64,000 nucleotides of DNA from Herpetosiphon geysericola (GCF_001306135.1 NZ_LGKP01000035.1:496001-560000); one strand, 5' to 3'; positions 8,469-17,906 are shown, numbered from the stretch's first letter. Numbers and translations are program-made. The notes: a model not told the origin generated them from the sequence alone.

Positions 8469-8621
8469 GTCAATTGATTGGCACGAAAAGAAACGGCGTG
8501 TGAAGCTTCACACGCTTGTTGTTTGTCCAGCGACCGTATCCGCTGTATGCCAATGAAATTTAGTTATTCAACCAGCGCCGAGAGATACGGCTCTACGCGT
8601 TAGAAATGCAAAGGCAGAGCA
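8469..8621 (+). promoter_or_regulatory. structured 5' leader of rplS
   Basis: The leader holds a perfect 20-bp palindrome at 8496-8515 (GCGTGTGAAG and its complement) and a smaller GCCG/CGGC hairpin near 8577-8591. There is no T-run directly after the palindrome, so it is not a simple terminator. A ribosomal-protein autoregulatory leader is possible but unproved. Confidence 0.5.
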
Positions 8622-8978
8622 ATGCAACAGGCTCCCGTCATTCACGAAATTGAAAACGAATATCTGCGCAAAGATGTGCCAGAATTCCGCGTTGGCGACA
8701 CGGTTCGCGTTAGCGTCAAGGTTGTTGAAGGTACCCGCGAACGGATTCAAGACTTTGAAGGTGTCGTGATTCGCCGCCGCCGCATGGGTGTGAACGAAAA
8801 CTTCACCGTGCGCCGGATTGCCTCACACGGTATTGGCGTTGAACGGACGTTCTTGCTGCACTCACCCCGCATCGACGGCGTGAAGCTGGTGCGGACTGGT
8901 AAAGTTCGCCAAGCTAACCTGTACTACCTGCGCGGTCGTACCGGTAAAGCCGCTCGGATCAAAGAACGCCGCGGTTAA
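8622..8978 (+). CDS. rplS: 50S ribosomal protein L19
   Basis: L19 sits at the 30S-50S interface. The 118-residue product carries the family hallmarks: [70 protein letters not shown] and the C-terminal [18 protein letters not shown]. Its length matches bacterial L19. The ATG follows aaaggcag. The promoter and structured leader described upstream drive it. In many bacteria rplS lies next to rnhB; here a methyltransferase gene separates them. Confidence 0.97.
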   Translation: MQQAPVIHEIENEYLRKDVPEFRVGDTVRVSVKVVEGTRERIQDFEGVVIRRRRMGVNENFTVRRIASHGIGVERTFLLHSPRIDGVKLVRTGKVRQANLYYLRGRTGKAARIKERRG

Positions 8979-9059
8979 TCGTTTTCGTTATAGCTGCAAA
9001 ACCCTGCGCGGGTGTGGGCCAAGCCTGCACTCGCGTTTGTATTTTTGGGAGCTTTGGCA

Positions 9060-9719
9060 ATGCTGCAACGAATGCAACGCTTGGTTATTTGGGCCTTCGA
9101 GCGCTTTTATCACGAAGGCGCATTTAGCTACGATCTGGTAGCCTGGCTCATGTCGCAGGGCTATTGGAGCCAATGGGTCTTGGCGGCCTTGCCCGAAATT
9201 GCCGATCAACCATTGCTAGAGCTTGGTTGTGGCACAGGCTATGTGCAAAAAGCCCGCCAAACGCAATCTAGCTTAACTGTTGGCCTTGATGAATCACGCC
9301 AAATGCTGGCTTTGAGCCGTCGCCGTGCAGCCCAAGCCAATTTGGTGCGCGCAGTTGCCCAAGCCTTGCCCTACGCCGATGGCAGTTGGGCGGCAGTGCT
9401 TTCGACCTTTCCAGCGCCCTATTTATTTGATCGCCGAACTTTGGCCGAGATTCAGCGCGTGCTCACCGCTGACGGCAAACTGTATATTGTCGATGGTGGC
9501 AGCATTCCCAATGGCATCTATGCAATCGTAATTGGCTTGATCTATCGGATTGTGTTTGGGCGACAGACCAACCCCGATGTGCCAACTAGCCAACTCGACC
9601 CACGGATTCAGCGTTTGCACGAAGCAGGCTTTCGCGTCAGCAGTGGAATGAAGCAGGTTGGGCGCTCGCAAGTCCAACTATTTATCGCCGAAAAAGCCAA
9701 CCAACCATTAATTAATTGA
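9060..9719 (+). CDS. class I SAM-dependent methyltransferase
   Basis: The Rossmann-fold motif I is LELGCGTGY, followed by a second strand ending VGLDES, an acidic AQALPYADGSWAAVLSTFPAPY (motif II/III region) and RVLTADGKLYIVDGG, as in the Methyltransf_11 family. About 219 residues from the ATG at 9060, which has a gggag site 8 bases upstream; a longer reading from 9012 has no site. A hydrophobic stretch NGIYAIVIGLIYRIVFG near residue 160 is unusual and might be membrane-associated. The substrate is unknown. It sits 80 bases after rplS and ends 65 bases before the preferred rnhB start, so it may share the rplS transcript. Confidence 0.8.
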   Translation: MLQRMQRLVIWAFERFYHEGAFSYDLVAWLMSQGYWSQWVLAALPEIADQPLLELGCGTGYVQKARQTQSSLTVGLDESRQMLALSRRRAAQANLVRAVAQALPYADGSWAAVLSTFPAPYLFDRRTLAEIQRVLTADGKLYIVDGGSIPNGIYAIVIGLIYRIVFGRQTNPDVPTSQLDPRIQRLHEAGFRVSSGMKQVGRSQVQLFIAEKANQPLIN

Positions 9720-9783
9720 TATGAGACTGGATCAGGGGCTGATACAACCCAGCCCTCGATCCTCAGACCCCAACAACCAAGCT

Positions 9784-10407
9784 ATGACAATTGGAATTTA
9801 CGAAGAACAACAACTTTGGAATAAGGGCGCGCAGCTCGTTGCAGGCGTTGATGAAGTTGGCCGTGGCTGCTGGGCTGGTCCTGTGGTGGCGGCGGCAGTG
9901 ATGTTTCCCCAAACCTTGCTGCGCGATCCAACAGCTTTAGCAGGCATCAACGATTCCAAAACGCTGAGCGCCGAAGCCCGCCAAGCCATGGCCTTACGCA
10001 TTCGCCACTTGGCCAGCGGGATTGGGCTGGGTGTGGTTTCAGCCCATCTCATTGATTTATTTGGAATTGCGGTTGCCACCAAATGGGCGATGATGCATGC
10101 AGTTTTGAGCCTACCAGCCTTGCCCGATGGCTTGGTAATTGATTGGGTTAAACTGCCAGAATTGCCTTTATTGCAACGCTCGCTGCCCAAAGGCGATTCA
10201 GTCAGCATTTCGGTGGCGGCGGCCTCGATTGTGGCCAAAGTCTATCGCGATAATTTGATGCACGAGTATGATCAGCGTGATGCTCGTTATGGCTGGGCAG
10301 CGCATAAAGGCTATGGCACGGCTCAACATCAACAAGCTTTGGTAGCGCACGGCCCAACCCAGCTGCATCGACGCTCGTTCAAGCCGCTTGCGGCCTTTGT
10401 TGATTGA
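9784..10407 (+). CDS. rnhB: ribonuclease HII
   Basis: RNase HII cuts the RNA strand of RNA-DNA hybrids and starts removal of single ribonucleotides from DNA. The catalytic motif VAGVDEVGRGCWAGPVVAAAV supplies the DE pair. INDSKTLSAEAR, SISVAAASIVAKVYRD (third carboxylate region) and HKGYGTAQHQQAL complete the family pattern. I place the start at 9784, giving 207 residues with about 17 before the first motif, as is usual. An in-frame ATG at 9721 adds a low-complexity extension; neither start has a clear ribosome site. Confidence 0.93.
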   Translation: MTIGIYEEQQLWNKGAQLVAGVDEVGRGCWAGPVVAAAVMFPQTLLRDPTALAGINDSKTLSAEARQAMALRIRHLASGIGLGVVSAHLIDLFGIAVATKWAMMHAVLSLPALPDGLVIDWVKLPELPLLQRSLPKGDSVSISVAAASIVAKVYRDNLMHEYDQRDARYGWAAHKGYGTAQHQQALVAHGPTQLHRRSFKPLAAFVD

Positions 10408-10432
10408 CAAAATCGTCAGAGAATGATACTAA
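10404..10432 (+). promoter_or_regulatory. promoter of the SH3-like protein gene
   Basis: TTGACA (10404-10409), a 17-base spacer and TACTAA (10427-10432) overlap the rnhB stop codon. This placement supports the downstream ATG at 10458 as the real start. Confidence 0.6.
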
Positions 10433-10457
10433 ACCATGGCTTTTATGGAGTGTTGCT

Positions 10458-11000
10458 ATGCCCTCGCCATATTATGATCAGGGACGGCGTGATGCAGAAG
10501 AAGGCACGCTGAATCAATTGTTTTATCACACCTACCACGATTATAAGCGTGGCTACGACGAAATTGTCAATGGCCCACCGAAACCAAAGCCAAATTTCCT
10601 CTATTTTTTGATTCCGGCGCTGTTGTTGGTTGGGCTGGCTGGCGGTTGGTTTTTACGCGATCGCGGCGTTTTGAGTACCCAACCAACGCCGTTAGTTGTG
10701 ATGGTAACGGTAACCCCAGTCACTGCTTCGCCAACCTTCCCGCCATTTGCAATTGCCACTCCAGCTCCGCCAACGCCAACCCAATTGGTGTTGGAAATTG
10801 GCGGCGAGGCGATTACACTCGAACAAGTGCGCATCCGGCCCGACCCAAGCATCCAAGGCGAACCGATTGGGGCGCTTGATCCAGGCGAAGTGATTACGAT
10901 CGTCGATGGGCCACGCTCAGGCGATGATTACACCTGGTGGCTGATCGAATCGGCAATTGGTCAAGGCTGGGTCGCTGAAGATTTTATCCAAGCACGCTAA
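10458..11000 (+). CDS. single-pass membrane protein with SH3b-like extracellular domain
   Basis: About 180 residues. A charged, Tyr-rich cytoplasmic N-terminus ([15 protein letters not shown]) is followed by one hydrophobic segment (about 46-64), a Pro/Thr/Ala-rich linker and a C-terminal domain with [20 protein letters not shown] and [10 protein letters not shown], the usual SH3b repeat pattern. SH3b domains often bind cell-wall peptides, so a cell-surface role is likely but inferred. The ATG at 10458 has a ggag site; a TTG at 10404 is actually inside the promoter. Its stop lies 10 bases before trpB, so the two genes are probably co-transcribed. Confidence 0.75.
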   Translation: MPSPYYDQGRRDAEEGTLNQLFYHTYHDYKRGYDEIVNGPPKPKPNFLYFLIPALLLVGLAGGWFLRDRGVLSTQPTPLVVMVTVTPVTASPTFPPFAIATPAPPTPTQLVLEIGGEAITLEQVRIRPDPSIQGEPIGALDPGEVITIVDGPRSGDDYTWWLIESAIGQGWVAEDFIQAR

Positions 11001-11010
11001 AGGAAGATCT

Positions 11011-12210
11011 ATGACTGATCACGTTGTTCTTGATGAGTTAAATGGCCGCTACGGCGATTTTGGTGGGCGCTATGTGCCCGAAACCTTAGTCGCAGCAATT
11101 GAGGAACTAACCGAGGCGTTCTTACGGATTCGGACTGACCCTGAGTTTCAAGCCGAATTGGCGCATTTGCACCGCACCTACACGGGCCGCCCAACCGCGC
11201 TGACTTTTGCACGGCGCTTAACCGAAGAGCTTGGCGGAGCACAAATTTGGCTCAAACGCGAAGATCTGACCCACACTGGTGCGCATAAAATCAACAATGC
11301 GCTTGGTCAAGGCCTTTTAGCTAAACGCATGGGCAAGCAACGAATTATTGCCGAAACGGGTGCAGGCCAACACGGCGTGGCGACGGCAGCAGTTTGTGCC
11401 TTGCTTGGGCTGCAATGTGTGGTCTATATGGGCACCGAAGATATGGAGCGCCAAAAGCCCAACGTCTTTCGCATGCGCTTGCTAGGCGCCGATGTGCGCG
11501 GCGTGAACACTGGGGCCAAAACGCTCAAAGATGCAGTTAACGAAGCCATGCGCGATTGGGTCAGCAACCCAGATTCGTACTATTTGCTTGGCTCGGCGCT
11601 TGGCCCCCACCCCTATCCGCTGATGGTGCGCGAATTTCAAAGCATCATTGGTATCGAAGCCCGCGAGCAAATTTTAGCAGCAACTGGCAAACTCCCAGAT
11701 ACGATTATCGCTTGTGTTGGCGGCGGCTCCAATGCGATTGGCATATTCCACCCCTTTATCAACGACGAAAATGTTGATCTGCGTGGGGTTGAAGCAGGTG
11801 GCCATGGCATTAAGCCAGGTCGCCATGCAGCGCGGTTTGCTGGCGGGCGCTTGGGCGTTTTCCAAGGCACACGCTCCTATGTATTGCAAAATAGCGATGG
11901 CCAAATTGCCAATACCCATAGCATTTCTGCTGGCCTCGATTATGCTGCTGTAGGCCCAGAACACGCTTGGCTCCACGACGAAGAACGGGCTTTCTATACC
12001 TATGCCACCGACGAAGAAGCGTTAAACGGTTTTCAATTGCTCTGCCGCACCGAGGGCATTATTCCAGCCTTGGAATCGTCGCATGCGATTGCTGAAGCTG
12101 TACGCTTAGCTCCAACCATGAGCAAAGAAAGCATCATTTTGGTTAATCTGTCGGGACGGGGCGATAAAGATATTTTCACCGTTGCAGATGTCTTGGGAGT
12201 GCAAATGTAG
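11011..12210 (+). CDS. trpB: tryptophan synthase beta chain
   Basis: Catalyses the last step of tryptophan synthesis, indole plus serine to tryptophan, with pyridoxal phosphate. The Schiff-base lysine is Lys93 in [25 protein letters not shown], the phosphate-binding [18 protein letters not shown] and the C-terminal [15 protein letters not shown] are all present, so this is the TrpB1 type that normally pairs with TrpA. The 399-residue length is standard. The ATG follows aaaggaagatct. No trpA or other trp gene is adjacent, so the tryptophan genes are scattered in this organism; trpS lies 2 kb away on the other strand. Confidence 0.96.
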   Translation: MTDHVVLDELNGRYGDFGGRYVPETLVAAIEELTEAFLRIRTDPEFQAELAHLHRTYTGRPTALTFARRLTEELGGAQIWLKREDLTHTGAHKINNALGQGLLAKRMGKQRIIAETGAGQHGVATAAVCALLGLQCVVYMGTEDMERQKPNVFRMRLLGADVRGVNTGAKTLKDAVNEAMRDWVSNPDSYYLLGSALGPHPYPLMVREFQSIIGIEAREQILAATGKLPDTIIACVGGGSNAIGIFHPFINDENVDLRGVEAGGHGIKPGRHAARFAGGRLGVFQGTRSYVLQNSDGQIANTHSISAGLDYAAVGPEHAWLHDEERAFYTYATDEEALNGFQLLCRTEGIIPALESSHAIAEAVRLAPTMSKESIILVNLSGRGDKDIFTVADVLGVQM

Positions 12211-12250
12211 CGTAACGGCTTCTGATGAGGCCAGTGTGTAAGGAGTAGTT

Positions 12251-13873
12251 ATGGCTCAAGCATGTGTGGTTTGTCGCGCGGCGCTGGCCGATGGCTCGGT
12301 CTATTGTTCCGAATGTGGCTCGCGCCAACCAGAAACCGGGCAATCGACCCAAGCCCTTGGCAGTGGCGTTTTTGGCTCGCAGCCCTTGCCAACTAGCAAT
12401 ACAAGCGATGATTCGCCGTATGCGCCACGGCGTAGCGGCACTCAACCATTAAACGATCCACCAACCCAAGTGGTCAATTTGCCAAATTACCAAAACCCTG
12501 GCCCGACCAGCAATCTCGGTGGTTTTGGCAAAGAGCCATCAACCCAACCCAATTTTGCCTTGCCGCAATATCCGCCCAATAACCAAGCGAATTATCAACA
12601 ACCGAATTACCAACCACCAGTTGCCAAACCAAACAAAACAGGCCGCTGGTTGATTGGCGGTGGTTTGGCATTGGTATTGGTGGCGGGCGGCGCTGGCGCA
12701 TATTTCCTTGCAAATAAAGATTCGAATGGTGGCAATAGTGGCAATCTGGCCAGTGCGCCAACTTGGACGCCGTTGCCAACCAATTTGGCCAAGCCAACCG
12801 AGGAAACCGCTGCTAATCCCCAAGTTGAAGCAACCGCCACCAGCGAGCCAACCCAAGCCAGTGGCAATGCGACCACTGAGCCAATCCCAACCAACGAATC
12901 AAGCGATTTACCAACCCAAGCGGCTGGTGGCAGCGTGCCAACCGATCTCAACGGCAGCCTGTTTTATCTCGAAAACTTTAACTTGGTGCGTCAAACCTTG
13001 AATGATGGCGTGGTCTTGCCCTTCGATCTTGGCGACTACAACTACTACAGCGATCTTTTGCGCTGGTCGCCTGATGGCAAAACGATGGCTTTTTATGTGC
13101 GTGACGGGGCCAAAACAACCATTTATCTCGCCAATGGCGATGGCTCAAACGTGCGCAGCGCCATGGAATTGCAAAATGTTTCACCCCAAAGTTTGAACTG
13201 GGCACCAGATAGCAGCAAATTTGCCTTCGTCACCAGCGACATCGATTTTGAAACCAAGGACGACCAAAATATTTATGTTTATGATGTTGCGAACAATAGC
13301 GAAAAGCAATTGACAACCGCTGGCATGATCGATTTCGATCCATTAAGCTGGGCACCAGATAGTCAAACGCTCATGTTTATGACTGGCGCAGATGCAATTG
13401 AACTGAATACGATCAAGGCTGATGGCAGCGATCAAACTAAAATCGCTACCGTCTATACCGCCGATGCTTGGTGGAACAAAGATAGCAAGATCATTTACGA
13501 CGATTTTTGTGATCCTGGCACGTTTGATCGGGGAGTTTGTTTGCTTGACCCAGCTACAGGCGAGGTAGAAACCTTACAAAAGGTTGGCGATTTTTATCTC
13601 AGCGGCATTTCACCCGATGCCCAGTGGTATATGCTCGATAACTATAGCGATGGCTCGTTGCTGATTATCAATGCAGATACTGGCGATAAAGAATTGGTTG
13701 CACCACCAAGCAGTGCCGACTCCTACGAAGTGCGCGTTTGGGGCAAATGGTCGCCCGATGGACGCTATGTTACCTACGAGGCAATTGGCAAAGGCTCGTT
13801 TATCTATGAAATTGGCTCTGGCAAAGCCCCAGCCCCCTTTGTGAATGGCTCAATTGTGGAGTGGCTACCGTAA
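12251..13873 (+). CDS. zinc-ribbon, single-pass membrane protein with TolB-like beta-propeller
   Basis: 540 residues. The N-terminus holds a zinc ribbon with CVVC and CSEC pairs (about residues 5-24), then a long Pro/Asn/Gln/Thr-rich linker. One hydrophobic segment (about 135-155) is followed by a second low-complexity Thr/Pro linker. The C-terminal 300 residues contain repeated WSPDG/WAPDS blades (for example LRWSPDGKTMAFYV, LNWAPDSSKFAFVT and LSWAPDSQTLMFMT), as in TolB/WD40-like propellers. The inferred topology is a cytoplasmic ribbon and an external propeller. An aaggag site precedes the ATG. Function is unknown; signalling or surface interaction is plausible. Relatives are the lipoprotein at 22678 and two pseudogenes. 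Confidence 0.75.
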   Translation: MAQACVVCRAALADGSVYCSECGSRQPETGQSTQALGSGVFGSQPLPTSNTSDDSPYAPRRSGTQPLNDPPTQVVNLPNYQNPGPTSNLGGFGKEPSTQPNFALPQYPPNNQANYQQPNYQPPVAKPNKTGRWLIGGGLALVLVAGGAGAYFLANKDSNGGNSGNLASAPTWTPLPTNLAKPTEETAANPQVEATATSEPTQASGNATTEPIPTNESSDLPTQAAGGSVPTDLNGSLFYLENFNLVRQTLNDGVVLPFDLGDYNYYSDLLRWSPDGKTMAFYVRDGAKTTIYLANGDGSNVRSAMELQNVSPQSLNWAPDSSKFAFVTSDIDFETKDDQNIYVYDVANNSEKQLTTAGMIDFDPLSWAPDSQTLMFMTGADAIELNTIKADGSDQTKIATVYTADAWWNKDSKIIYDDFCDPGTFDRGVCLLDPATGEVETLQKVGDFYLSGISPDAQWYMLDNYSDGSLLIINADTGDKELVAPPSSADSYEVRVWGKWSPDGRYVTYEAIGKGSFIYEIGSGKAPAPFVNGSIVEWLP

Positions 13874-14105
13874 AAGTATGAAGGATGAGGGATGAAGGAT
13901 GAACCGCTGGCTAGTGGCTTTTGGCTCTAGCCAGCGGAGTGGATGCCGTAAAAAGATGAAGAAGTTTTTAACCACGAAGGACACGAAGAACGCAAAGCTT
14001 AGTTAAATTATTTCTTGGTATCCACAGATATTCCAAGTTTCCAACTAACCCAACATTCGTGCTCTTTGTGTCCTTCGTGGTTAAAAAATCTTAGACCCCT
14101 GCGAA
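13874..14105. repeat. short-tandem tracts with opposed arms between convergent genes
   Basis: After a gatgaagg tract (13876-13905), a tract at 13965-13988 reading tttttaaccacgaaggac... is mirrored at 14064-14087. The arms are complementary over about 24 positions with one G-U pair and enclose a 75-base loop. The location, between the convergent propeller gene and trpS, fits a two-way terminator. Confidence 0.7.
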
Positions 14106-15092
14106 TTAACGCAACCCAAGTTGCTGATAGGCGCGCAACAAGGTGGCATTGGCAACTTCGGCGGCGCGCTCGGCTCCACGCTTGAGAATCCCATCAAGCT
14201 CAGCGGGGTCAGCGGTTAGCTCGTTGTAGCGTTGTTGCAACGGCTCCAAGGTTGCCAGCACCACATCAGCGACTGCGCCTTTGAGCTTGCCATAGCCTTG
14301 GCCCTCGAACTCAGCCTCGATAGTCGCTTTATCCTTGCCCGTCAAGGCTTGATAAATACCCAACAGGTTATGCACCCCAGGGCGCTTCTCGTCGAATTTG
14401 ATGTCGCTGCCAGAATCAGTAACCGCTCGCATAATCGCTTTGCGCGTCGCCTTTAAATCGCCCAGCAAGGGAATCGAATGATTGGCGGCTTTGTTGCTCT
14501 TGCTCATCTTTTGGTTCGGCTCATCCAAGCCCATTACCCGCGCAGCCACAGGCCGAATCAGCGGCTCGGGAATTACAAAGGTCTCGCCATAAAGATGATT
14601 GAAGCGCTCGGCAATATCGCGGGTTAGCTCAATGTGCTGGCGTTGATCATCGCCGACGGGCACGATTTGGGTATCGTAAAGCAAAATATCGGCAGCCATC
14701 AGCGTTGGATAATTGAGCAAACCAGCGGCAACAGTTTCTTGCTTTTGCGATTTATCCTTGAATTGGGTCATGCGATTCAACCAGCCCAAGGGCGTTTGGC
14801 AATTTAAAATCCAGCCAAGCTCAACGTGGGCGGGCACATACGATTGCACAAAGATTGTCGCATGCTCCAAGCTAATACCTGCTGCAAGATAGAGTGCAGC
14901 TAAATCACGCACGTTTTTGCGCAACTCTGCTGGATCTTGGGGCACGGTAATCGCATGCAAATCGACGATACAAAAGAAATTATCGTATTGGTTTTGCTCT
15001 TGCACCCAAGTATGAATCGCGCCCAAATAATTGCCAAGGTGCAAATTGCCCGATGGTTGAATGCCAGAAAAGACCCGTGGTAAGGCAGCCAT
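14106..15092 (-). CDS. trpS: tryptophanyl-tRNA synthetase
   Basis: Charges tRNA-Trp. Class I signatures are visible: FSGIQPSGNLHLGNYLGA (HIGH-type motif HLGN) and KMSKS within EPNQKMSKSNK. QCQTPLGWLNRMTQFKDKS-type and VPVGDDQRQHIELTRDIAERFN segments confirm TrpRS. I place the start at 15092 (MAALPRVF), six bases after a GGAGG site; an ATG two codons earlier directly abuts that site and is less likely. The length of 328 residues is normal. Expression is evidently controlled by the tryptophan T-box in its leader. Confidence 0.96.
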   Translation of the reverse strand: MAALPRVFSGIQPSGNLHLGNYLGAIHTWVQEQNQYDNFFCIVDLHAITVPQDPAELRKNVRDLAALYLAAGISLEHATIFVQSYVPAHVELGWILNCQTPLGWLNRMTQFKDKSQKQETVAAGLLNYPTLMAADILLYDTQIVPVGDDQRQHIELTRDIAERFNHLYGETFVIPEPLIRPVAARVMGLDEPNQKMSKSNKAANHSIPLLGDLKATRKAIMRAVTDSGSDIKFDEKRPGVHNLLGIYQALTGKDKATIEAEFEGQGYGKLKGAVADVVLATLEPLQQRYNELTADPAELDGILKRGAERAAEVANATLLRAYQQLGLR

Positions 15093-15112
15093 GATCATCC
15101 TCCGCTAAACTA

Positions 15113-15155
15113 AAACAAGGCCGTCTCTCGATCCACATACGGGACGAGAGACGGC
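15113..15155 (-). terminator. T-box-controlled terminator upstream of trpS
   Basis: An 11-bp stem (15145-15155 with 15120-15130, GCCGTCTCTCG and complement) is followed on the minus strand by cttgtttt. Its upstream arm lies just after the T-box antiterminator element. Confidence 0.85.
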
Positions 15156-15385
15156 TTGATTCTCGCGGTACCACCCGAATTCGCAACTCAATAGTTACGC
15201 GCTCGTAGCCCGCTAACGGAGGCAATCACGGCTCAGCCTACTACCGGGCAGCAACCCAGATTCGGTGAGCAACTCAGCGGCCCATTCAGCAAAGTCAGCT
15301 TGATTATCCTCGCAGCCAAGGGATAACTCTCTGGACAAGTGCGCTTTTGCTTACTCTTCCGCGTCAACGTCGTTTTCAATTTGTG
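15113..15385 (-). ncRNA. tryptophan T-box riboswitch (trpS leader)
   Basis: The leader has AGAGTA near 15355, the AGAGAG loop motif at about 15325-15330, a Stem I specifier region GAA-TGG-GCC with the Trp codon TGG at 15284-15282, and the T-box TGGTACCGCG at 15173-15164, followed by the terminator. When uncharged tRNA-Trp binds the specifier and its CCA end pairs with the T-box bulge, the terminator should not form and trpS is transcribed. Confidence 0.92.
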
Positions 15386-15391
15386 GCGCTT

Positions 15392-15420
15392 ATTGTATTC
15401 AGCAGCAGCATGCTTGTCAA
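15392..15420 (-). promoter_or_regulatory. promoter of the trpS T-box transcript
   Basis: On the minus strand, TTGACA (15420-15415), a 17-base spacer and TACAAT (15397-15392). The predicted start near 15385 lies just before the first conserved T-box element. Confidence 0.8.
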
Positions 15421-15895
15421 TCAGTCGAAGGATTGAGCGAGAGGTCAGGATTCAGGGGCTAGTTTGAAACCACGAAGAACGCGAAGAGCACGAAGGTTAA
15501 GTTTTTTGATCCACGAAGGACACGAAGCGCACGAAGGCTTTTTAGTCACAGATTCCCACAGATTGTTGTGATTAGGTTCTTACCTTCCCAAAGCCTATAG
15601 CCTATAGCCTCAATTGTTTAGCCACGAATTGCACGAATGAAGATCTTTTAGCCACAGATTGCACAAATTTGTTGGATGATGTTCCTACAATCCCAAAGTC
15701 AATAGCCCTTCATCCCTCATCCTTCATCCTTTTATCGCGCTGCACCGCTGCGTTAAAATCCTCGCCCTAATTTCTGACTTTTGCTTTCTGACTTCTGACT
15801 TTTGCTTTTCTTGGGTTATGTTCTATGCTCTTTGCTCTATGTTCTATCGTCCCAGTCCCTAACAACCAACCCCCAAAATCTATCTGCTTATGTGC
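15421..15895. repeat. ordered short-tandem tract array
   Basis: No gene. Tracts in order: accacgaagaacgcgaag (15468 on), ccacgaaggacacgaag, tcacagattcccacagatt (about 15546-15566), cctatagcctatagcc (about 15594-15612), ccacgaattgcacgaatg, ccacagattgcacaaatt, catccctcatccttcatcc (about 15712-15732), ctgcaccgctgcgttaaa, gacttttgctttctgac, and ttctatgctctttgctctatg. Confidence 0.75.
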
Positions 15896-15975
15896 AATCG
15901 GTCATAAGGCGGGGATAGCAAACCTGTTTCAATGGTAGAATATTGAGCAGATGCTTCCAACTGGAAAGGGATTTC

Positions 15976-17754
15976 ATGGCGCTTTCGAATAGTGAGTTTG
16001 TGGTTGAACGATCGTGGAAGATCAATCGTTCAACGCCAGTACGCTGGGTTTGGTCGCATGCGCGGCGCAATCTTTGGTGGATTATCGGGCTGTTTATCGG
16101 GGCGTTTGGCAACGCATTATTTGCCGCGCAAGTGCCGATCGTCACTGGCCAAGCCTTCGAGGCTGTTAAAGCTGGCGATAAAGACGGCTTGTGGTGGGCG
16201 GCGTTGCTGATTGTTGGCGGGCAATTCTTGCGGGCGTTTGTGCAGCTCTTGCGCAATTTCTCCTCAGAAGTAATTGGCCAACGGCTCGAACGCGATGTGC
16301 GCGATGAACTCTACACCAGTTTATTGGGCAAAAGCATGGCCTTTCACGATAGCCAACCAACTGGCGATGTGATGGCCCGCGCCACCAACGATGTGCGCGA
16401 AATGAACCTGATGCTCAATCCTGGGGTCAATTTGGTGGTTGGCTCAGCGATGTTCTTAATTATGCCGCTAATCGCCTCGCCGCACCCGCAACTGCTGGTT
16501 GTGCCGATTCTCTATTTGGTCTTTTATGGATTGTTGGTTTGGCACTATTTACGCCAACTCAAGCCCGTAACCACCGCTGTGCGCGGCAGTTTTGGCGAAT
16601 TGAACGCCACCTTGGCCGAAGCAATCGACGGCGTGGAAACCGTCAAAGCCACCGCCCAAGAAGAACGCGAACGCACCCGTTTTCGGGCTGCGGTCACGAA
16701 ATGGCGCAATGCGTTTGTTGCCCAAGGTAATGTGGAAGCGGTCTTTTTGCCAGTGCTGTTGCTGGGCTTGGGCCAAGGCTTAGGCTTTATCCATAGCCTG
16801 ATTCTTTTCCGCAACGGTCTGATTAGCGTTGGCGATGTAGTTTCGTTCAATGGCTTATTGTTGCTCTTTGGCTTCCCCACCTTTACCGCCCAATTTGCCT
16901 ACTCGCAGCTTTCGAGCGGCCTTGCTGGCGGGCGACGGATTTTGGAATTAATTACCACTGAAACTGAGTTAGACGAAAATGCCCAAGGCTACGCCGAGCC
17001 AATGCGCGGCGAAATTGTCTTTGAAAACGTGGCGTTTGGCTATCACAGCGATGTTGATGCAATTCAAAATGTGAGTTTTCGGATCGAGCCGGGCCAAACC
17101 GTAGCCTTAGTTGGCCAAACTGGCGCTGGCAAAACTACGCTGACCAAGCTGCTCAACCGCACCTACGATGCCCGATCTGGCCGAATTTTGATCGATGGCG
17201 TTGATCTGCGCGATTGGAATTTAGCAGCCTTGCGCCGCCAAATCTCAATCATCGAGCAAGATATTTTCCTCTTTTCGCGCTCAATCGCCGATAACATTGG
17301 CTTTGGCGTGCCCAACGCCACCCGCAAGCAAATTATCGAAGCCGCTAAGGCTGCCCAGGCCCACGATTTTATTGGGCGCTTGGCCGAAGGCTACGATACG
17401 ATTATTGGCGAGCGCGGCGTGACGCTTTCTGGTGGGCAACGCCAACGTTTAGCCTTAGCGCGAGCATTTTTGACCGATCCGACAATTTTGGTGCTTGATG
17501 ATTCGACCAGCGCGATCGATAGCGCGACCGAAGATCGAATTCAACAAGCGATTGAACAAGCCTCGCAAGATCGCACCACAATTTTGATTACCCATCGGCT
17601 TTCGCAAATTCGCTGGGCCGACCTGATCATCGTGATTCGCAAAGGCACAATTAGCGCCGTTGGCACCCACGAAGATCTCATGCAGCAATCCGAAGCCTAT
17701 CGGGCAATCTTCGTTGAAAAATCAAAAGGCAGAAGTCAAAAGGCAAAACTATGA
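15976..17754 (+). CDS. ABC exporter half-transporter A with degenerate Walker B
   Basis: Fused membrane domain (about six helices, residues 1-315) and ATPase domain (about 340-580), as in the type IV (MsbA/BmrC-like) exporters. Walker A is GQTGAGKTT and the signature [14 protein letters not shown] is intact. Walker B reads [12 protein letters not shown], with Asp where the catalytic Glu is expected, so this subunit contributes the degenerate site of a heterodimer with the next gene. I chose the ATG at 15976, which has an aaaggg site; the frame is open from a TTG at 15943. The final residues [11 protein letters not shown] and the stop are encoded by a tcaaaag/gcagaag heptamer tract that continues into the gap. 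Confidence 0.9.
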   Translation: MALSNSEFVVERSWKINRSTPVRWVWSHARRNLWWIIGLFIGAFGNALFAAQVPIVTGQAFEAVKAGDKDGLWWAALLIVGGQFLRAFVQLLRNFSSEVIGQRLERDVRDELYTSLLGKSMAFHDSQPTGDVMARATNDVREMNLMLNPGVNLVVGSAMFLIMPLIASPHPQLLVVPILYLVFYGLLVWHYLRQLKPVTTAVRGSFGELNATLAEAIDGVETVKATAQEERERTRFRAAVTKWRNAFVAQGNVEAVFLPVLLLGLGQGLGFIHSLILFRNGLISVGDVVSFNGLLLLFGFPTFTAQFAYSQLSSGLAGGRRILELITTETELDENAQGYAEPMRGEIVFENVAFGYHSDVDAIQNVSFRIEPGQTVALVGQTGAGKTTLTKLLNRTYDARSGRILIDGVDLRDWNLAALRRQISIIEQDIFLFSRSIADNIGFGVPNATRKQIIEAAKAAQAHDFIGRLAEGYDTIIGERGVTLSGGQRQRLALARAFLTDPTILVLDDSTSAIDSATEDRIQQAIEQASQDRTTILITHRLSQIRWADLIIVIRKGTISAVGTHEDLMQQSEAYRAIFVEKSKGRSQKAKL

Positions 17755-17895
17755 TCAGCCTATTTTAATTTTTTGGCCTTTGATTTTCAATATTAAAAGC
17801 CAGAAGCCAAATATTTAACCCTTGGTAAAGAACCAAAGTGGTGTTCTAGCCAAATAAACCTATTTTGATTTTTGACCTTTGACTTTTGACTTTCA
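17700..17895. repeat. tcaaaag and ttttgac heptamer tracts flanking the ABC gene pair
   Basis: Heptamers tcaaaag, gcagaag, tcaaaag, gcaaaac start inside the first ABC gene and cross its stop. After a short spacer, opposite-orientation units (ttttgatttttgacctttgacttttgac) end next to the ribosome site of the second ABC gene. Confidence 0.75.
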
Positions 17896-17906
17896 AAAGG
17901 GTGCTT

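Noticed and set aside
9721-9783. Upstream start for rnhB
   Set aside because: It adds a low-complexity extension beyond the family's usual N-terminus; kept only as an alternative.
11011-12210. TrpB2-type stand-alone enzyme as an explanation for the missing trpA
   Set aside because: Sequence motifs and length match TrpB1, which normally partners TrpA, so trpA is expected elsewhere.
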